From: CAZIWX01 sp964543125
GTDB lineage: Bacteria > Fidelibacterota > UBA8477
Direction: 5' to 3'
NCBI GenBank assembly: GCA_964543125.1
Contig: CAZIWX010000027.1
Span: forward strand, 1-27,221
Length of the DNA: 27,221 bases
Position numbers and translations under genes: made by a program. Below the pieces are notes generated by a model that worked only from the letters and a program-made list of their open reading frames with translations, was not told the DNA's origin and did no database searches. Positions 9,055 through 18,324 of this stretch are shown piece after piece; positions within the stretch are counted from its first letter, which is position 1; each line of letters begins with the position of its first letter.

Positions 9055-9084
9055 AAACAGCCGCCTTTGAGCGGCTGTTTTTTT
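9055..9084 (+). terminator. Strong intrinsic terminator after rodZ
   Basis: AAACAGCCGC (9055-9064) pairs perfectly with GCGGCTGTTT (9071-9080) across the 6-nt loop CTTTGA, and seven T residues (9078-9084) follow. It lies 34 nt past the rodZ stop and separates that transcription unit from the dcw operon. Confidence 0.93.
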
Positions 9085-9301
9085 ACCCAAAAGGGGCTAA
9101 AGCAATGGCCCGAGCGCCAAATTTCGGCCCAATCGAGAACAGTTCCTCCATTTTAACCCACGTCTCGCCCCGATTATTTTTAAATCGACTTAATTTGTTA
9201 ATATTATGTAGGTTAAACATACAATTCCCTGGCTGTCAATAGTGGTGTTAAAGATCACCCGGCCAATTTTTTCTAATAATTTACAATTTTTTCTTGTGTT
9301 A

Positions 9302-9348
9302 GTGGGTGATTGTGTCTAACATTGGGTAAAAGTGGGTAGTTTTCCCAC
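9302..9348 (+). promoter_or_regulatory. Probable MraZ operator: phased TGGGT boxes upstream of mraZ
   Basis: TGGGT occurs at 9303-9307, 9323-9327 and 9333-9337, with a degenerate TGTCT at 9313-9317, giving a strict 10-bp period. An inverted box TCCCA at 9343-9347 is in the same phase. E. coli MraZ is known to bind TGGGN repeats with 5-nt spacers upstream of its own gene, which is the same spacing. The boxes end 17 nt before the mraZ start, so autorepression is the likely role. The rest of the 9085-9364 intergenic region is A/T-rich. A weak TTGTGT/TAACAT promoter (9295-9300 and 9317-9322, 16-nt spacer) would overlap the boxes but is not convincing alone. Confidence 0.75.
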
Positions 9349-9364
9349 AACTTAACAAGGGCTG

Positions 9365-9826
9365 ATGAGTTACATATCTTTTACCGGGGAGTACCGCTAC
9401 TCCATTGATGCCAAGGGTCGGGTTAACATGCCCGCTCCCTTACGCAAAGCATTACCGGATTCCAGTGAGGAGACGGTGGTGTTGACCCGCGGACAGACCG
9501 AGAACGTAGTGGCATTTCCATTGGACGAATGGAAAAAGATTCAAAACGGATTAAATAAGCTATCCACGATTAATCCACTCCATCGCAATTTCATTCGCAG
9601 TCTGACACGCTATGCTTCAATTTGCAAATTCGATTCCCAGGGACGAATCGCTCTTCCCCAGAACCTCATCGACTACGCAAAAATTAAAAAGGATGTCGTT
9701 ATTATCGGCCTCCATTCCGAAATCGAAATCTGGGACCCGGACACGCTCAATTATTATGAGAAGGCGGATTTCAAATTAGATCCTGAAGATTTTGAAAATC
9801 TGGCCAATGAACTGCGTGGATCGTGA
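9365..9826 (+). CDS. mraZ: Transcriptional regulator MraZ
   Basis: The 153-aa product has two SpoVT/AbrB-like swapped-hairpin domains. The first signature is DAKGRVNMPAPLRKAL (residues about 16-31) and the second is FDSQGRIALPQNL (about 87-99), the standard MraZ pattern. It is a ring-forming DNA-binding protein that represses its own dcw operon in E. coli. The ATG start has AAGG about 6 nt upstream. Matching TGGGT boxes lie immediately before it, supporting autoregulation. The stop overlaps the rsmH start by 4 nt. Length is normal. Confidence 0.97.
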   Translation: MSYISFTGEYRYSIDAKGRVNMPAPLRKALPDSSEETVVLTRGQTENVVAFPLDEWKKIQNGLNKLSTINPLHRNFIRSLTRYASICKFDSQGRIALPQNLIDYAKIKKDVVIIGLHSEIEIWDPDTLNYYEKADFKLDPEDFENLANELRGS

Positions 9827-10761
9827 CAGCACCTCTAGCAGCTCCCGGTACCCACATTCCCGTGTTGGTACACGAGGCGGTGAGCTGGCTGATCACGGAC
9901 CCCTCCGGCATTTATGTCGATACTACCTTCGGATGCGGTGGTCATACTCGGGCATTGGCCCAGCAGCTTGAATTAGACGCCATCCTGGTAGGGTTGGATC
10001 AAGATGCGCCCCTACTGGAAGCATTTGATAGAACCGGACTTACTCAACAATTGAAGTTGGTACATGCCAATTTTGAAAATCTGGACCAGGCTTTGAAGCA
10101 GGAAAAAATAGACCGTGTAACTGGAATTCTATTTGATTTAGGATTGAATTCAGCGACTCTGGATGATCCCACGCGCGGTTTTTCCTTCGATAAAAACGGT
10201 CCGTTGGACATGCGTTTTGACCAGAGTCGTCCTTTAACCGCGGCTCAGGTTCTTAACGAATACTCAGAAAAAGCCCTTACTAATATCCTCTATAAATATG
10301 GGGAGGAAAGGTCCGCTCCACGGCTGGCGCAAAAAATTGTCCGGCGGCGCCTATCCGGTGAATTCTTAATGACGGCCGACTTGAGAGCAATTGTCGCTGA
10401 GCTGACTCCTAAAAAATATCTAATTAAAGCACTCTCCCGGGTTTTTCAAGCCCTGCGCATCGAAGTAAATCATGAATTAGACGCATTGCGGCAAGGCTTG
10501 TCCAAAGGATTAGATCAATTAAGAATTGGTGGCCGGCTGGCGGTTATTTCTTATCACTCCCTTGAAGACCGGATCGTCAAGCAATTTTTTAAATCAGAGG
10601 CGTTGATTCAGGCGCCGCCGGAACAACGGGTGTATCGGGCAACCGTTCCCGGTCGAATCAAAATTCTGACCCGGAAACCAATCCGTGCTAATGCTGATGA
10701 GATCACATTCAATCCCCGATCGAGGAGTGCTAAACTGCGGGTGGTGGAGAGGGTTGCCTGA
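9823..10761 (+). CDS. rsmH: 16S rRNA (cytosine(1402)-N(4))-methyltransferase RsmH
   Basis: The 312-aa product is of normal length for RsmH (MraW), which methylates N4 of C1402 in the ribosomal P-site using S-adenosylmethionine. The N-terminal HIPVLVHEAV, the SAM-binding DTTFGCGGHT (residues 33-42), the block FDLGLNSATLDDPTRGFSF and the C-terminal VISYHSLEDRIVKQFF are all present. The helical insert typical of the family fills the middle. The start is GTG, overlapping the mraZ stop (GTGA), and the stop overlaps ftsL by 1 nt (TGATG), so translation is probably coupled at both ends. Confidence 0.97.
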   Translation: MTAPLAAPGTHIPVLVHEAVSWLITDPSGIYVDTTFGCGGHTRALAQQLELDAILVGLDQDAPLLEAFDRTGLTQQLKLVHANFENLDQALKQEKIDRVTGILFDLGLNSATLDDPTRGFSFDKNGPLDMRFDQSRPLTAAQVLNEYSEKALTNILYKYGEERSAPRLAQKIVRRRLSGEFLMTADLRAIVAELTPKKYLIKALSRVFQALRIEVNHELDALRQGLSKGLDQLRIGGRLAVISYHSLEDRIVKQFFKSEALIQAPPEQRVYRATVPGRIKILTRKPIRANADEITFNPRSRSAKLRVVERVA

Positions 10762-11054
10762 TGCGGAATAATAGTACTTTAAACGAAATTATTAAGAGCT
10801 TGTTGTATATCAGCATCATCCCCATTGTCGCCGGCGGCCTGTTTCTATATGTCCATATCGAGGAAGAGGTTCGGCTGGCCAGCGTACAGGTAGAACAAAT
10901 GCGAGCCGAAGAGGCACGGCTGCGCAACCGTCAGAACGTCCTGATTTCCCAGCAGAAACGCGCGGTTCGGGCAGATCAACTGACCGAAAGAGCCGCGACT
11001 CAATTACACATGGTTCAACCCCTTCCCGAACCTATAACCATTGTGGTCAAATGA
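10761..11054 (+). CDS. ftsL: Cell division protein FtsL
   Basis: The 97-aa bitopic protein has a short cytoplasmic N-terminus, one membrane segment at about residues 13-30 (SLLYISIIPIVAGGLFLYV), then a charged leucine/alanine coiled coil (about 33-70) and a short tail. Sequence conservation in FtsL is poor, so the call rests on size, topology and its place between rsmH and ftsI, where FtsL always lies in dcw clusters. It would pair with the FtsQ-type protein encoded downstream and activate FtsW-FtsI. The start overlaps the rsmH stop by 1 nt and the stop overlaps ftsI by 4 nt. Confidence 0.85.
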   Translation: MRNNSTLNEIIKSLLYISIIPIVAGGLFLYVHIEEEVRLASVQVEQMRAEEARLRNRQNVLISQQKRAVRADQLTERAATQLHMVQPLPEPITIVVK

Positions 11055-13018
11055 GCCATAATACCTACAAACGATTTCGGCAACGGCTGGCAGTACTTTT
11101 GGTAGTGACCGGACTGATTTGGGCGGTTATAGTCAGCCAGGTTTTTCGGATCCAGATTCTGGACCGGTACAATCTGAAAGACAAAATTGCTAAACAGTTC
11201 ATGAATAAAAAGTCCATTACGGCCCTACGCGGCAATTTCTACGACCGTAACGGCAAACAGCTTACCCAAAATGTTCTGCATTACTCTTTCGCCGTTAATC
11301 CCAACAAGGTTGAGCGGCCACAACAGTTAGCGACCCTTCTCGCTGATTTGACGCACAAGGATAAATCAGAATTTTTAAGTAAGATCCGGGATAAGTCAAA
11401 AAACTTTGTCTACCTGATCCGGAATGTCCCCAAACAGGATTGCGAAAATCTGTTAGCCTTTCAAGACCCCGGCTTCATCAAAGAACCGTCATTTCGCCGC
11501 TATTACCCCTACCATGAAGTTGGGGCGCCATTAATCGGATTAGTGGGCACCGAAAATAAAGGAATGACCGGCGAAGAATATTATCTGGATCATGAATTAA
11601 CCGGGCAAGATGGTTGGATGGTTGTCGGAGCGGATGGTTTAGGGAAACCCCGTATGCGAGGTGGGTTCCCCCGGCAGGATCCCGTGAACGGCAACGATAT
11701 TTTCCTCAGTATTGATCTGGATATGCAGATCATTTTGGAGCAGGAGCTTGGTAATGCCGTCAAGTCTCATAACGCTGACGGCGCCATGGGTATTTTACTC
11801 GACCCCAATACGGGTGAAATTCTGGCGATCGCCTCACTCCCCTCTTTCGATCCCAACCGATTGGACAAGCTTTCCCATCAATCACTGGTTTTGAAACCCG
11901 TCACCTCGACTTTTGAACCCGGTTCCACATTTAAGATTGTCAGTGCGACTGCCGCACTGGAAAAAGGCGTCGTCAATCCCACGGAAAAAATTTACTGCGA
12001 GAATGGCTCCTATCGATTAGCCCGCGATGTTGTGGTGAATGACTGGCGGCCATTCAAGCTGCTATCATTCAGGGAAATTATTCAGGAATCATCCAATATC
12101 GGCGTGATCAAAGTCAGCAGCCGCTTGAATCCGGTGGATTTGTTTGCCGCCGCCCGGGCATACGGCTTTGGTGAGCGAACCGGCGTGAATTATCAGGGTG
12201 AATCGGACGGCGTACTTAAGAATGTTGGCGATTGGTCGGGCATATCCCAGTCCGAAATATCCATTGGATATGAAATTTCCGTCACGGGCTTACAACTGGC
12301 TCTGGCGTATGCGGCCATCGCCAACGGTGGCTATCTCATGGAACCGGTGTTGATTCGTTATATCCGCGATGCTGCTAATCGATTTCTGCCCCTGGACAAA
12401 GTCGATGTGGTCCGCCAGGTCGCTCTACCCACCACAGTTGATACCCTGAAATCAATCCTGGAAGATGTCATTAGTAAAGGTACCGGACATTTGGCCCGAA
12501 TTCCAAAGTTACGCTTGGCCGGGAAGTCGGGAACGGCGAAAAAATTAGTAAATGGCAAGTATGTTAACCGCTACATTGCTTCTTTTGTAAGTTTTTTCCC
12601 GGCGGATTCACCAGCCTACGTCCTGGCTGTTATTGTGGATAATCCTCGCCGGGGTGGATATACCGGTGGAGTGGTCGCCGCTCCCGTGTGTCACAATGTG
12701 TTCAGCCGGATTTATAATTTGAATCAGGATAACATTATCCTGGAACCTTTACCAGAAGATAACCCTCGCACATCACCCACGGATCATGTAATGGCTGCGA
12801 ATTTACTCTCTGGCGTCATCCCCGTAGCCAAGTCAACCTCAGAGCAGCTAGTCATGCCCGATGTGCGGGGGCTTAGTAAAATCAAAGCGCTACAATACCT
12901 GTCAACCGTTGGAATTACTCCGAAATGGATCGGCAGCGGCCGCGTGGTCCGGCAGGTTCCTCGCCCCGGCAAAGCCCTTACGGCAGCAACCAACAGCAGG
13001 GTGTATTTGTCCGAATGA
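11051..13018 (+). CDS. ftsI: Septal peptidoglycan transpeptidase FtsI (PBP3) with C-terminal PASTA domain
   Basis: This 655-aa class B penicillin-binding protein has an N-terminal membrane anchor at about residues 12-31, then the dimerisation/pedestal region (RGNFYDRNGKQL), then the transpeptidase domain. The catalytic motifs are present: STFK with Ser292, SSN at 347-349 and KSGT at 492-495. Residues about 597-655 form one PASTA domain (VMPDVRGLSKIKALQYL, ending RVYLSE), as in FtsI of Bacteroidota and SpoVD of Firmicutes; E. coli FtsI lacks it. It cross-links septal peptidoglycan together with FtsW. ATGA overlaps join it to both ftsL and murE. Confidence 0.95.
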   Translation: MSHNTYKRFRQRLAVLLVVTGLIWAVIVSQVFRIQILDRYNLKDKIAKQFMNKKSITALRGNFYDRNGKQLTQNVLHYSFAVNPNKVERPQQLATLLADLTHKDKSEFLSKIRDKSKNFVYLIRNVPKQDCENLLAFQDPGFIKEPSFRRYYPYHEVGAPLIGLVGTENKGMTGEEYYLDHELTGQDGWMVVGADGLGKPRMRGGFPRQDPVNGNDIFLSIDLDMQIILEQELGNAVKSHNADGAMGILLDPNTGEILAIASLPSFDPNRLDKLSHQSLVLKPVTSTFEPGSTFKIVSATAALEKGVVNPTEKIYCENGSYRLARDVVVNDWRPFKLLSFREIIQESSNIGVIKVSSRLNPVDLFAAARAYGFGERTGVNYQGESDGVLKNVGDWSGISQSEISIGYEISVTGLQLALAYAAIANGGYLMEPVLIRYIRDAANRFLPLDKVDVVRQVALPTTVDTLKSILEDVISKGTGHLARIPKLRLAGKSGTAKKLVNGKYVNRYIASFVSFFPADSPAYVLAVIVDNPRRGGYTGGVVAAPVCHNVFSRIYNLNQDNIILEPLPEDNPRTSPTDHVMAANLLSGVIPVAKSTSEQLVMPDVRGLSKIKALQYLSTVGITPKWIGSGRVVRQVPRPGKALTAATNSRVYLSE

Positions 13019-14478
13019 AAGAGCTGCGCGAATTAACCGCTGGATTGAGCTTCCGCCTTATGGGACCGGAAGATCGGATCATCACGGGCATCGCCTACGA
13101 TTCACGCAGCACGCGCACCGGCAACATTTTCGTTGCCTTACGAGGTGAAAAATTCGACGGTCATAAATACATCACGGTCGCTATTGAAAATGGGGCCGGT
13201 GTCATTGTCCATGATCGGGATTTACCTGTTTACCAAGAGAATATCACCTACCTGAGAGTTGATGACGCGCGCACAATATTACCACTTCTGGCAGCACGAT
13301 TTTATAACTATCCGGCTGATGAAATGATCATGATCGGGGTCACCGGCACCAATGGTAAAACCACCACCACCTATTATATCCAACACCTGTTGGCGGCGGC
13401 CCATCTCCAGGCTGCTGTCATTGGTACCACCGGAATCCGCTATGCCGGCCAGATTGAAGCTTTACGGCATACAACTCCGGAAAGTGTCGATCTCCAAGCC
13501 ATACTGAATGATCTGACCGTTCATGGTTGCAAAGCCACCGTCATGGAAGTCTCTTCCCATGCACTTATACAACACCGGGCTGATGAAATCCATTTCCAGG
13601 CGGGCGTATTTACCAACCTGACCCAGGATCATCTGGATTACCACGGGACCATGGAGAATTACGCCAAAGCCAAGCAAATTCTGTTTACTCACCTTCCACA
13701 AAACGCTTTGGCAATTATTAATGGTGATGATTCCCATGCTGATCTCATCGTGGAATCAACGTCGGCGCGGGTTGTTCGATATGGCCGGAATACAGGTGCG
13801 GCTTATCAACTGACCCGGTTTGAATTCAACGACGGGCTGACTCGGATGTCTGTTAATACACCAAACGGACCTTTGGAATTTTCCACCAATGTAGTTGGAT
13901 TATTTAATGGACTTAATCTCCTGGCAGCCCTGGCAACGGTGCTGGAGTTGGGTTATAAGCTTGAGAAAGTCAAACCGGGTTTGATGTCCCCGCCGCCGGT
14001 TCGAGGACGGATGCAACAAGTCGGCAAATCCGGCCATGACCGGGTTTTCGTTGATTATGCCCATACTCCGGATGCCATGGAGACCGTTTTAAAAGTTTTA
14101 CATCAATTTTATCCTCAATCCCGGCTCATCACGGTGTTTGGCTGTGGTGGTGATCGTGATAAATCCAAGCGGCAGCTTATGGGGAAGGTCGCCACTGAAT
14201 TAAGCGATTATGCCATAATCACCGATGATAATCCCCGCTCGGAATCGACCGAGGGCATTATCCGCGATATTCTGGCCGGGTGTGTCCAGGGTAGAGATTT
14301 TGAGGTTATCCCGCATCGCAAAGGCGCAATCCAGCGTGCCCTGAGCCTCGCCGGAAGTGACGATGTGGTTGCGATTCTCGGTAAGGGTCATGAAACCTAC
14401 CAGGAGATTCGCGGCGTTCGATACCCTTTCGATGATGCTGAAGTCATCTCACACTATCAGGCAGTCCATGGCAGTTAA
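13015..14478 (+). CDS. murE: UDP-MurNAc-L-Ala-D-Glu:meso-diaminopimelate ligase MurE
   Basis: This 487-aa ATP-dependent ligase adds the third stem-peptide residue in the cytoplasm. The N-terminal UDP-MurNAc domain contains YDSRSTRTGNIFVAL. The ATP loop GTNGKT is at residues 111-116, and TTPES and MEVSSHAL follow. The C-terminal domain has the DNPR motif (residues 405-408), which in characterised MurE enzymes marks meso-diaminopimelate rather than lysine specificity. I chose the ATG at 13015, which overlaps the ftsI stop by 4 nt. The frame is open 30 codons further upstream, but that extension lies inside the PASTA domain of ftsI and does not look like MurE. Confidence 0.96.
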   Translation: MKELRELTAGLSFRLMGPEDRIITGIAYDSRSTRTGNIFVALRGEKFDGHKYITVAIENGAGVIVHDRDLPVYQENITYLRVDDARTILPLLAARFYNYPADEMIMIGVTGTNGKTTTTYYIQHLLAAAHLQAAVIGTTGIRYAGQIEALRHTTPESVDLQAILNDLTVHGCKATVMEVSSHALIQHRADEIHFQAGVFTNLTQDHLDYHGTMENYAKAKQILFTHLPQNALAIINGDDSHADLIVESTSARVVRYGRNTGAAYQLTRFEFNDGLTRMSVNTPNGPLEFSTNVVGLFNGLNLLAALATVLELGYKLEKVKPGLMSPPPVRGRMQQVGKSGHDRVFVDYAHTPDAMETVLKVLHQFYPQSRLITVFGCGGDRDKSKRQLMGKVATELSDYAIITDDNPRSESTEGIIRDILAGCVQGRDFEVIPHRKGAIQRALSLAGSDDVVAILGKGHETYQEIRGVRYPFDDAEVISHYQAVHGS

Positions 14479-15835
14479 TCCTACAGATTTTCGCAACCTC
14501 GCCGGCGCAACCATTTACGGGAATTTCAAAATTCCCGTCGTAGGAGCACAGTTGGATTCGCGCAAGATCCAACCCGGACAATTATTCGTTGCGCTACCCG
14601 GTGTACGAACTGACGGACATCGATTTATTTCCGGCGCTGCCGCGGCCGGCGCCGGCGCCATCTTATGCCGCAACGATTGGGGATCAATAGCCCGGTGGCA
14701 AGCCGATACACCACTGATTGCGGTTCCCGATGTGGAAAAGGCATTAGGGCAATTAGCTAATTTGCACCGTCGAAGATTCAAATTACCCGTAATCGCCGTC
14801 ACCGGGACCAACGGGAAAACCAGCACGAAGAATCTTATTGCAGCCGTTCTCAGCCGGCATTTCAAACTGTTGAAAACTCAAGGCAATCTGAACAATCAAC
14901 TGGGATTGCCTCTGACGTTGCTTAATCTGAATGAACACCACACAACCGCGGTCCTGGAGATGGGTGCGAGTTATCCCGGGGATATCACCTATCTCTGCAA
15001 AATTGCGGAGCCTACCGAAGGCTTGATCACCAATATCGGATTAGCACATATCGCCTATTTCAAATCGCTGGATGCCATTGAGCGGGTTAAAGGTGAATTA
15101 TTTCAATACCTGGGTGAAATCGGTCAGATTTATGCCAACGCAGACGATCCGAGAGTCTCGGCTTTGGCGCGGCAGTACGCGAAAATCGTTTGGTACAGCC
15201 AATCCAGCGTTTCAGGAATGCCGCTTGAGACGGTGGGTATGGATGAATGGCAATGCCGCCGCTTACGATTGAATAAAACCACCGAAATCCAATTGAAAGT
15301 TAGTGGTCCCATGATGGCGGCCAATGCTGCTGCTGCAATTGCAGTGGGTTTGAATCATGGTATTCCGGTGCAGGTCATTCAATCCGCCCTGGAAGGTTAT
15401 GCCGGTGAAAAAGGTCGGATGCAACGCGTTGTTATTGATGGATTTACCGTGATTCACGATGCCTACAATGCCAATCCGGAGAGTACCCGAATAAGCATTG
15501 CTTGGCTGAAGAATTTAAAATCCGCCCGGCGCCGCATCCTGGTTTTCGCGGATATGCTGGAACTGGGTGAGATCAGTCAGTCTGAACACGGCCGGATCGG
15601 GCAATTCATTGCCGAAGCCGGTCTGGATGCGGTTTTTCTGTTGGGCCAGGCAGTCCGAGCGACGCAGGCAGCGCTAAAAGGTAATTTTCACGGCGCCAGC
15701 GCCATTTTTGAAGACAAACCAGCACTAACAACTGCCCTAGTCAACTATGTCCAACCGGGGGATATCATTCTCTTGAAAGGCAGCCGAAGTATGGGTTTAG
15801 AGGATTTAATTCCGGCTTTGGAGGAGCGTACTTAA
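14468..15835 (+). CDS. murF: UDP-MurNAc-tripeptide:D-alanyl-D-alanine ligase MurF
   Basis: This 455-aa ligase adds D-Ala-D-Ala to complete the UDP-MurNAc pentapeptide. The N-terminal domain has the family pattern LDSRKIQPGQLFVALPG. The ATP loop GTNGKT is at residues 113-118, followed by LKTQGNLNNQLGLPLTLL and LEMGASYPGDI, both typical of MurF. The C-terminal domain contains HDAYNANPEST, also diagnostic. The ATG at 14468 lies 11 nt before the murE stop; the upstream open frame lies inside murE and is not used. The stop abuts mraY directly. Confidence 0.96.
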   Translation: MAVNPTDFRNLAGATIYGNFKIPVVGAQLDSRKIQPGQLFVALPGVRTDGHRFISGAAAAGAGAILCRNDWGSIARWQADTPLIAVPDVEKALGQLANLHRRRFKLPVIAVTGTNGKTSTKNLIAAVLSRHFKLLKTQGNLNNQLGLPLTLLNLNEHHTTAVLEMGASYPGDITYLCKIAEPTEGLITNIGLAHIAYFKSLDAIERVKGELFQYLGEIGQIYANADDPRVSALARQYAKIVWYSQSSVSGMPLETVGMDEWQCRRLRLNKTTEIQLKVSGPMMAANAAAAIAVGLNHGIPVQVIQSALEGYAGEKGRMQRVVIDGFTVIHDAYNANPESTRISIAWLKNLKSARRRILVFADMLELGEISQSEHGRIGQFIAEAGLDAVFLLGQAVRATQAALKGNFHGASAIFEDKPALTTALVNYVQPGDIILLKGSRSMGLEDLIPALEERT

Positions 15836-16945
15836 ATGCTGTACAAGCTTATTTACAGCCTTACGGACTATGTCTCGGGGTTTAACCTGATGCGCTATAT
15901 CACTTTTCGATCAGCCATCGCAGCCATTACAGCGCTACTGCTTTCGTTCATTTTCGGACCGCGCATCATCCGGAAATTACAATCCTTGCAGGTGACCGAA
16001 ACCATCCGGACTACCGGCCCCGTTACTCATCAGGCCAAAGCCGGCACACCTTCCATGGGTGGCATTATTATTCTGGGAGCAACTCTGGTTCCCATGTTGC
16101 TCTTCGGCGACTTGAATAATATTTACACGCTTTTGGTGCTCCTGGCAACCGTATGGATGGGTTTCGTCGGATTTCTGGATGATTACCTCAAATCGGTGAA
16201 GCGCAGAAAAGAGGGCCTAACCGCCCCGTACAAACTTCTGGGACAAATACTCCTCGGTATCGTTATTGGCACGGTCATCTATCTGAATCCCCAGTTTGCA
16301 GATTTCCGCACTCAAACAACGATACCGTTTTTCAAAAATTATGTGCTCGATTTCCACTGGTGGTGGCTATACATACCCTTTGTTGTTTTCGTCATCACGG
16401 CCACCAGTAATTCAGTTAATTTGGCCGACGGATTGGATGGTTTAGCGTCAGGGCTTATGGCTATTGCCGTCCTGGTGTTCGCGGCCATTGCGTATATTTC
16501 CGGCCGCGCTGATTTCTCTCAATATCTCAATATTTTCTATCTCCCTGGTGCAGGGGAGCTAACCGTCTATTGTGCGGCTCTCATTGGAGCCATTCTGGGA
16601 TTTTTGTGGTTTAATGCCCGCCCCGCTGAGGTTTTTATGGGCGACACAGGATCCCTCGCAATGGGAGCCGCCTTAGGCGCACTGGCGGTTTTGTTAAAAA
16701 AAGAATTTCTACTCCCCTTCGCGGCTGCCATGTTCATCCTGGAATCAGTTTCAGTCATCATTCAGGTCCGGTATTACCAATTCACGAAAAAGAAATATGG
16801 TCAAGGCCGGCGCGTTTTTCGGATGGCGCCGTTGCACCACCATTTTGAGCTCAAAGGCTGGGATGAGAACAAGATTGTGATTCGATTTTGGATCCTGGGA
16901 ATTCTGTTCGCCATGTTAACGCTAACCACTTTCAAGATTCGGTGA
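15836..16945 (+). CDS. mraY: Phospho-MurNAc-pentapeptide transferase MraY
   Basis: This 369-aa polytopic membrane enzyme has about ten membrane segments and makes lipid I from UDP-MurNAc-pentapeptide and undecaprenyl phosphate. The catalytic and Mg-binding motifs are present: FLDDYLK, NLADGLDGLASG with Asp198 and Asp201, EVFMGDTGSLAMG, and the cytoplasmic HHHFELKGWDE with His334-336. The ATG directly follows the murF stop. A GGAGG about 12 nt upstream may serve as its ribosome site. The stop overlaps murD by 1 nt. Confidence 0.97.
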   Translation: MLYKLIYSLTDYVSGFNLMRYITFRSAIAAITALLLSFIFGPRIIRKLQSLQVTETIRTTGPVTHQAKAGTPSMGGIIILGATLVPMLLFGDLNNIYTLLVLLATVWMGFVGFLDDYLKSVKRRKEGLTAPYKLLGQILLGIVIGTVIYLNPQFADFRTQTTIPFFKNYVLDFHWWWLYIPFVVFVITATSNSVNLADGLDGLASGLMAIAVLVFAAIAYISGRADFSQYLNIFYLPGAGELTVYCAALIGAILGFLWFNARPAEVFMGDTGSLAMGAALGALAVLLKKEFLLPFAAAMFILESVSVIIQVRYYQFTKKKYGQGRRVFRMAPLHHHFELKGWDENKIVIRFWILGILFAMLTLTTFKIR

Positions 16946-18324
16946 TGGACCCGCAGGCAATTAAAGTTAAGCTGATAACCATTTTGGGTGCGGAACGATC
17001 TGGAATCGGCGCCGCCAAATTACTCCACCAGTACGGAGCAAGGTTGCTGGTGAGTGAAAAAGATGCGTTAAAATTCACCGCCGGGAAACGCACTTCCCTG
17101 GCCGGTTTGGACGCTCAATTCGAGTTTGGTTATCACTCGGATGATGTGTTAAAGGCTGATTTTATCGTGGTTTCACCCGGCATTCCGGAATCCGCTGAGA
17201 TCATAAGAAAAATCAAAGCTAAAAATATTCCGATCTACTCGGAGGTAGAAATAGCCAGTTGGTTCATCGATGAGCCCATCATCGCCGTCACCGGCTCCAA
17301 CGGCAAAACCACTACCGTGAATCTAATTCACCATGTGCTCACGGAATGCGGTATCCACAGTTTTCTTGGTGGTAATGTAGGTCAGGCTATTTCGGAAGTC
17401 ATCCTTGAACGCCAAGCCAGCCAGGTGGAACACGCTGTATTTGTTCTGGAAGTCAGCAGTTTTCAGTTGGATCATATCGACACATTCCACCCCTCCCGGG
17501 CCTTGATTTTAAACCTCTCACCGGATCATCTGGACCGCTACGCAACGGTGGAAGAGTATTACGCCAGCAAACTCCGAATCTGGAAAAATCTTTCCGGCGC
17601 CGATCAGATCGGCTTTAATGTTGACGATCCACTCCTGTTGAAAGCTGAAAAGCCGGCAGCCCGACATTTGGGGTTCGGTCTGGATAAGCAGGCTGATTTA
17701 TTTGCAACGCTTCGGAATGAAAATCTGGGGATTATTTCAAACGGAATATTTAAGCCGGTTATCGCCGCGGAAGATTTACCGCTACCCGGTCCTCACAATG
17801 TGAGCAACGCGTTAGCCTGTCTCACCGCGGTAGATTCATTCATCACTGATAAATCAGCTATTGGCAGAGCGTTGAAGTCATTCCGGCCGGTCCCCCACCG
17901 CATCGAATATATAGGCACGCTAAAAGGCATCCGGTTTTACAACGATTCAAAAGCAACCAATGTGGCTTCCACGGCGGTGGCGATCCAAAGTTTTAATGCT
18001 CCGGAATGGGTTATTCTGGGTGGAAAAGACAAGGGGGGCGAATTTTACACGCTGGCGGCAGATCTGGCTCAGCACGCTCGCAAGGTATTATTAGTGGGGC
18101 AAGCAGCGGACCTCATTCAGAACCAGTTGGCCGGTGTGGTTGCCATGGAGAAAGTCAAAACCATTGATAAAGCCGTTGATTACGTTTTGGAAAATGGTGA
18201 ACCCGGCGATGTGGTTTTGTTGAGTCCGGGCTGCGCCAGTTTTGACCAATTCGACAATTATGAACACCGGGGAAACTTCTTTAAACAGACCCTGTTGGAA
18301 CGCCAGGAGCAGGGTTCAGTATGA
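16945..18324 (+). CDS. murD: UDP-MurNAc-L-alanine:D-glutamate ligase MurD
   Basis: The 459-aa product is of normal length for MurD, which adds D-glutamate to UDP-MurNAc-L-Ala. The N-terminal Rossmann-like domain starts ITILGAERSGIGAAKLL. VVSPGIP follows, then the ATP loop GSNGKT at residues 117-122, LEVSSFQLD, LNLSPDHLDRY, and in the C-terminal domain FYNDSKATN and ILGGKDKG, all conserved in MurD. The ATG at 16945 overlaps the mraY stop by 1 nt (TGATG). A frame extension to 16888 lies inside mraY and is rejected. The stop overlaps ftsW by 4 nt. Confidence 0.96.
   Translation: MDPQAIKVKLITILGAERSGIGAAKLLHQYGARLLVSEKDALKFTAGKRTSLAGLDAQFEFGYHSDDVLKADFIVVSPGIPESAEIIRKIKAKNIPIYSEVEIASWFIDEPIIAVTGSNGKTTTVNLIHHVLTECGIHSFLGGNVGQAISEVILERQASQVEHAVFVLEVSSFQLDHIDTFHPSRALILNLSPDHLDRYATVEEYYASKLRIWKNLSGADQIGFNVDDPLLLKAEKPAARHLGFGLDKQADLFATLRNENLGIISNGIFKPVIAAEDLPLPGPHNVSNALACLTAVDSFITDKSAIGRALKSFRPVPHRIEYIGTLKGIRFYNDSKATNVASTAVAIQSFNAPEWVILGGKDKGGEFYTLAADLAQHARKVLLVGQAADLIQNQLAGVVAMEKVKTIDKAVDYVLENGEPGDVVLLSPGCASFDQFDNYEHRGNFFKQTLLERQEQGSV

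Noticed and set aside
9097..9110. GGGGCTAAAGC-like fragment after the rodZ terminator, resembling half of a REP hairpin
   Set aside because: Only one arm is present and no pairing partner is found, so it is too short to call a repeat copy.
9195..9224. Possible promoter TTGTTA ... CATACA upstream of mraZ
   Set aside because: The -10 match is poor and promoter consensus for this lineage is unknown; it cannot be supported from sequence alone.
12925..13014. Upstream extension of murE (and similar extensions of murF, murD, murG and murC)
   Set aside because: Each extension lies inside the preceding gene and lacks family sequence, while an ATG next to the preceding stop begins the conserved domain.
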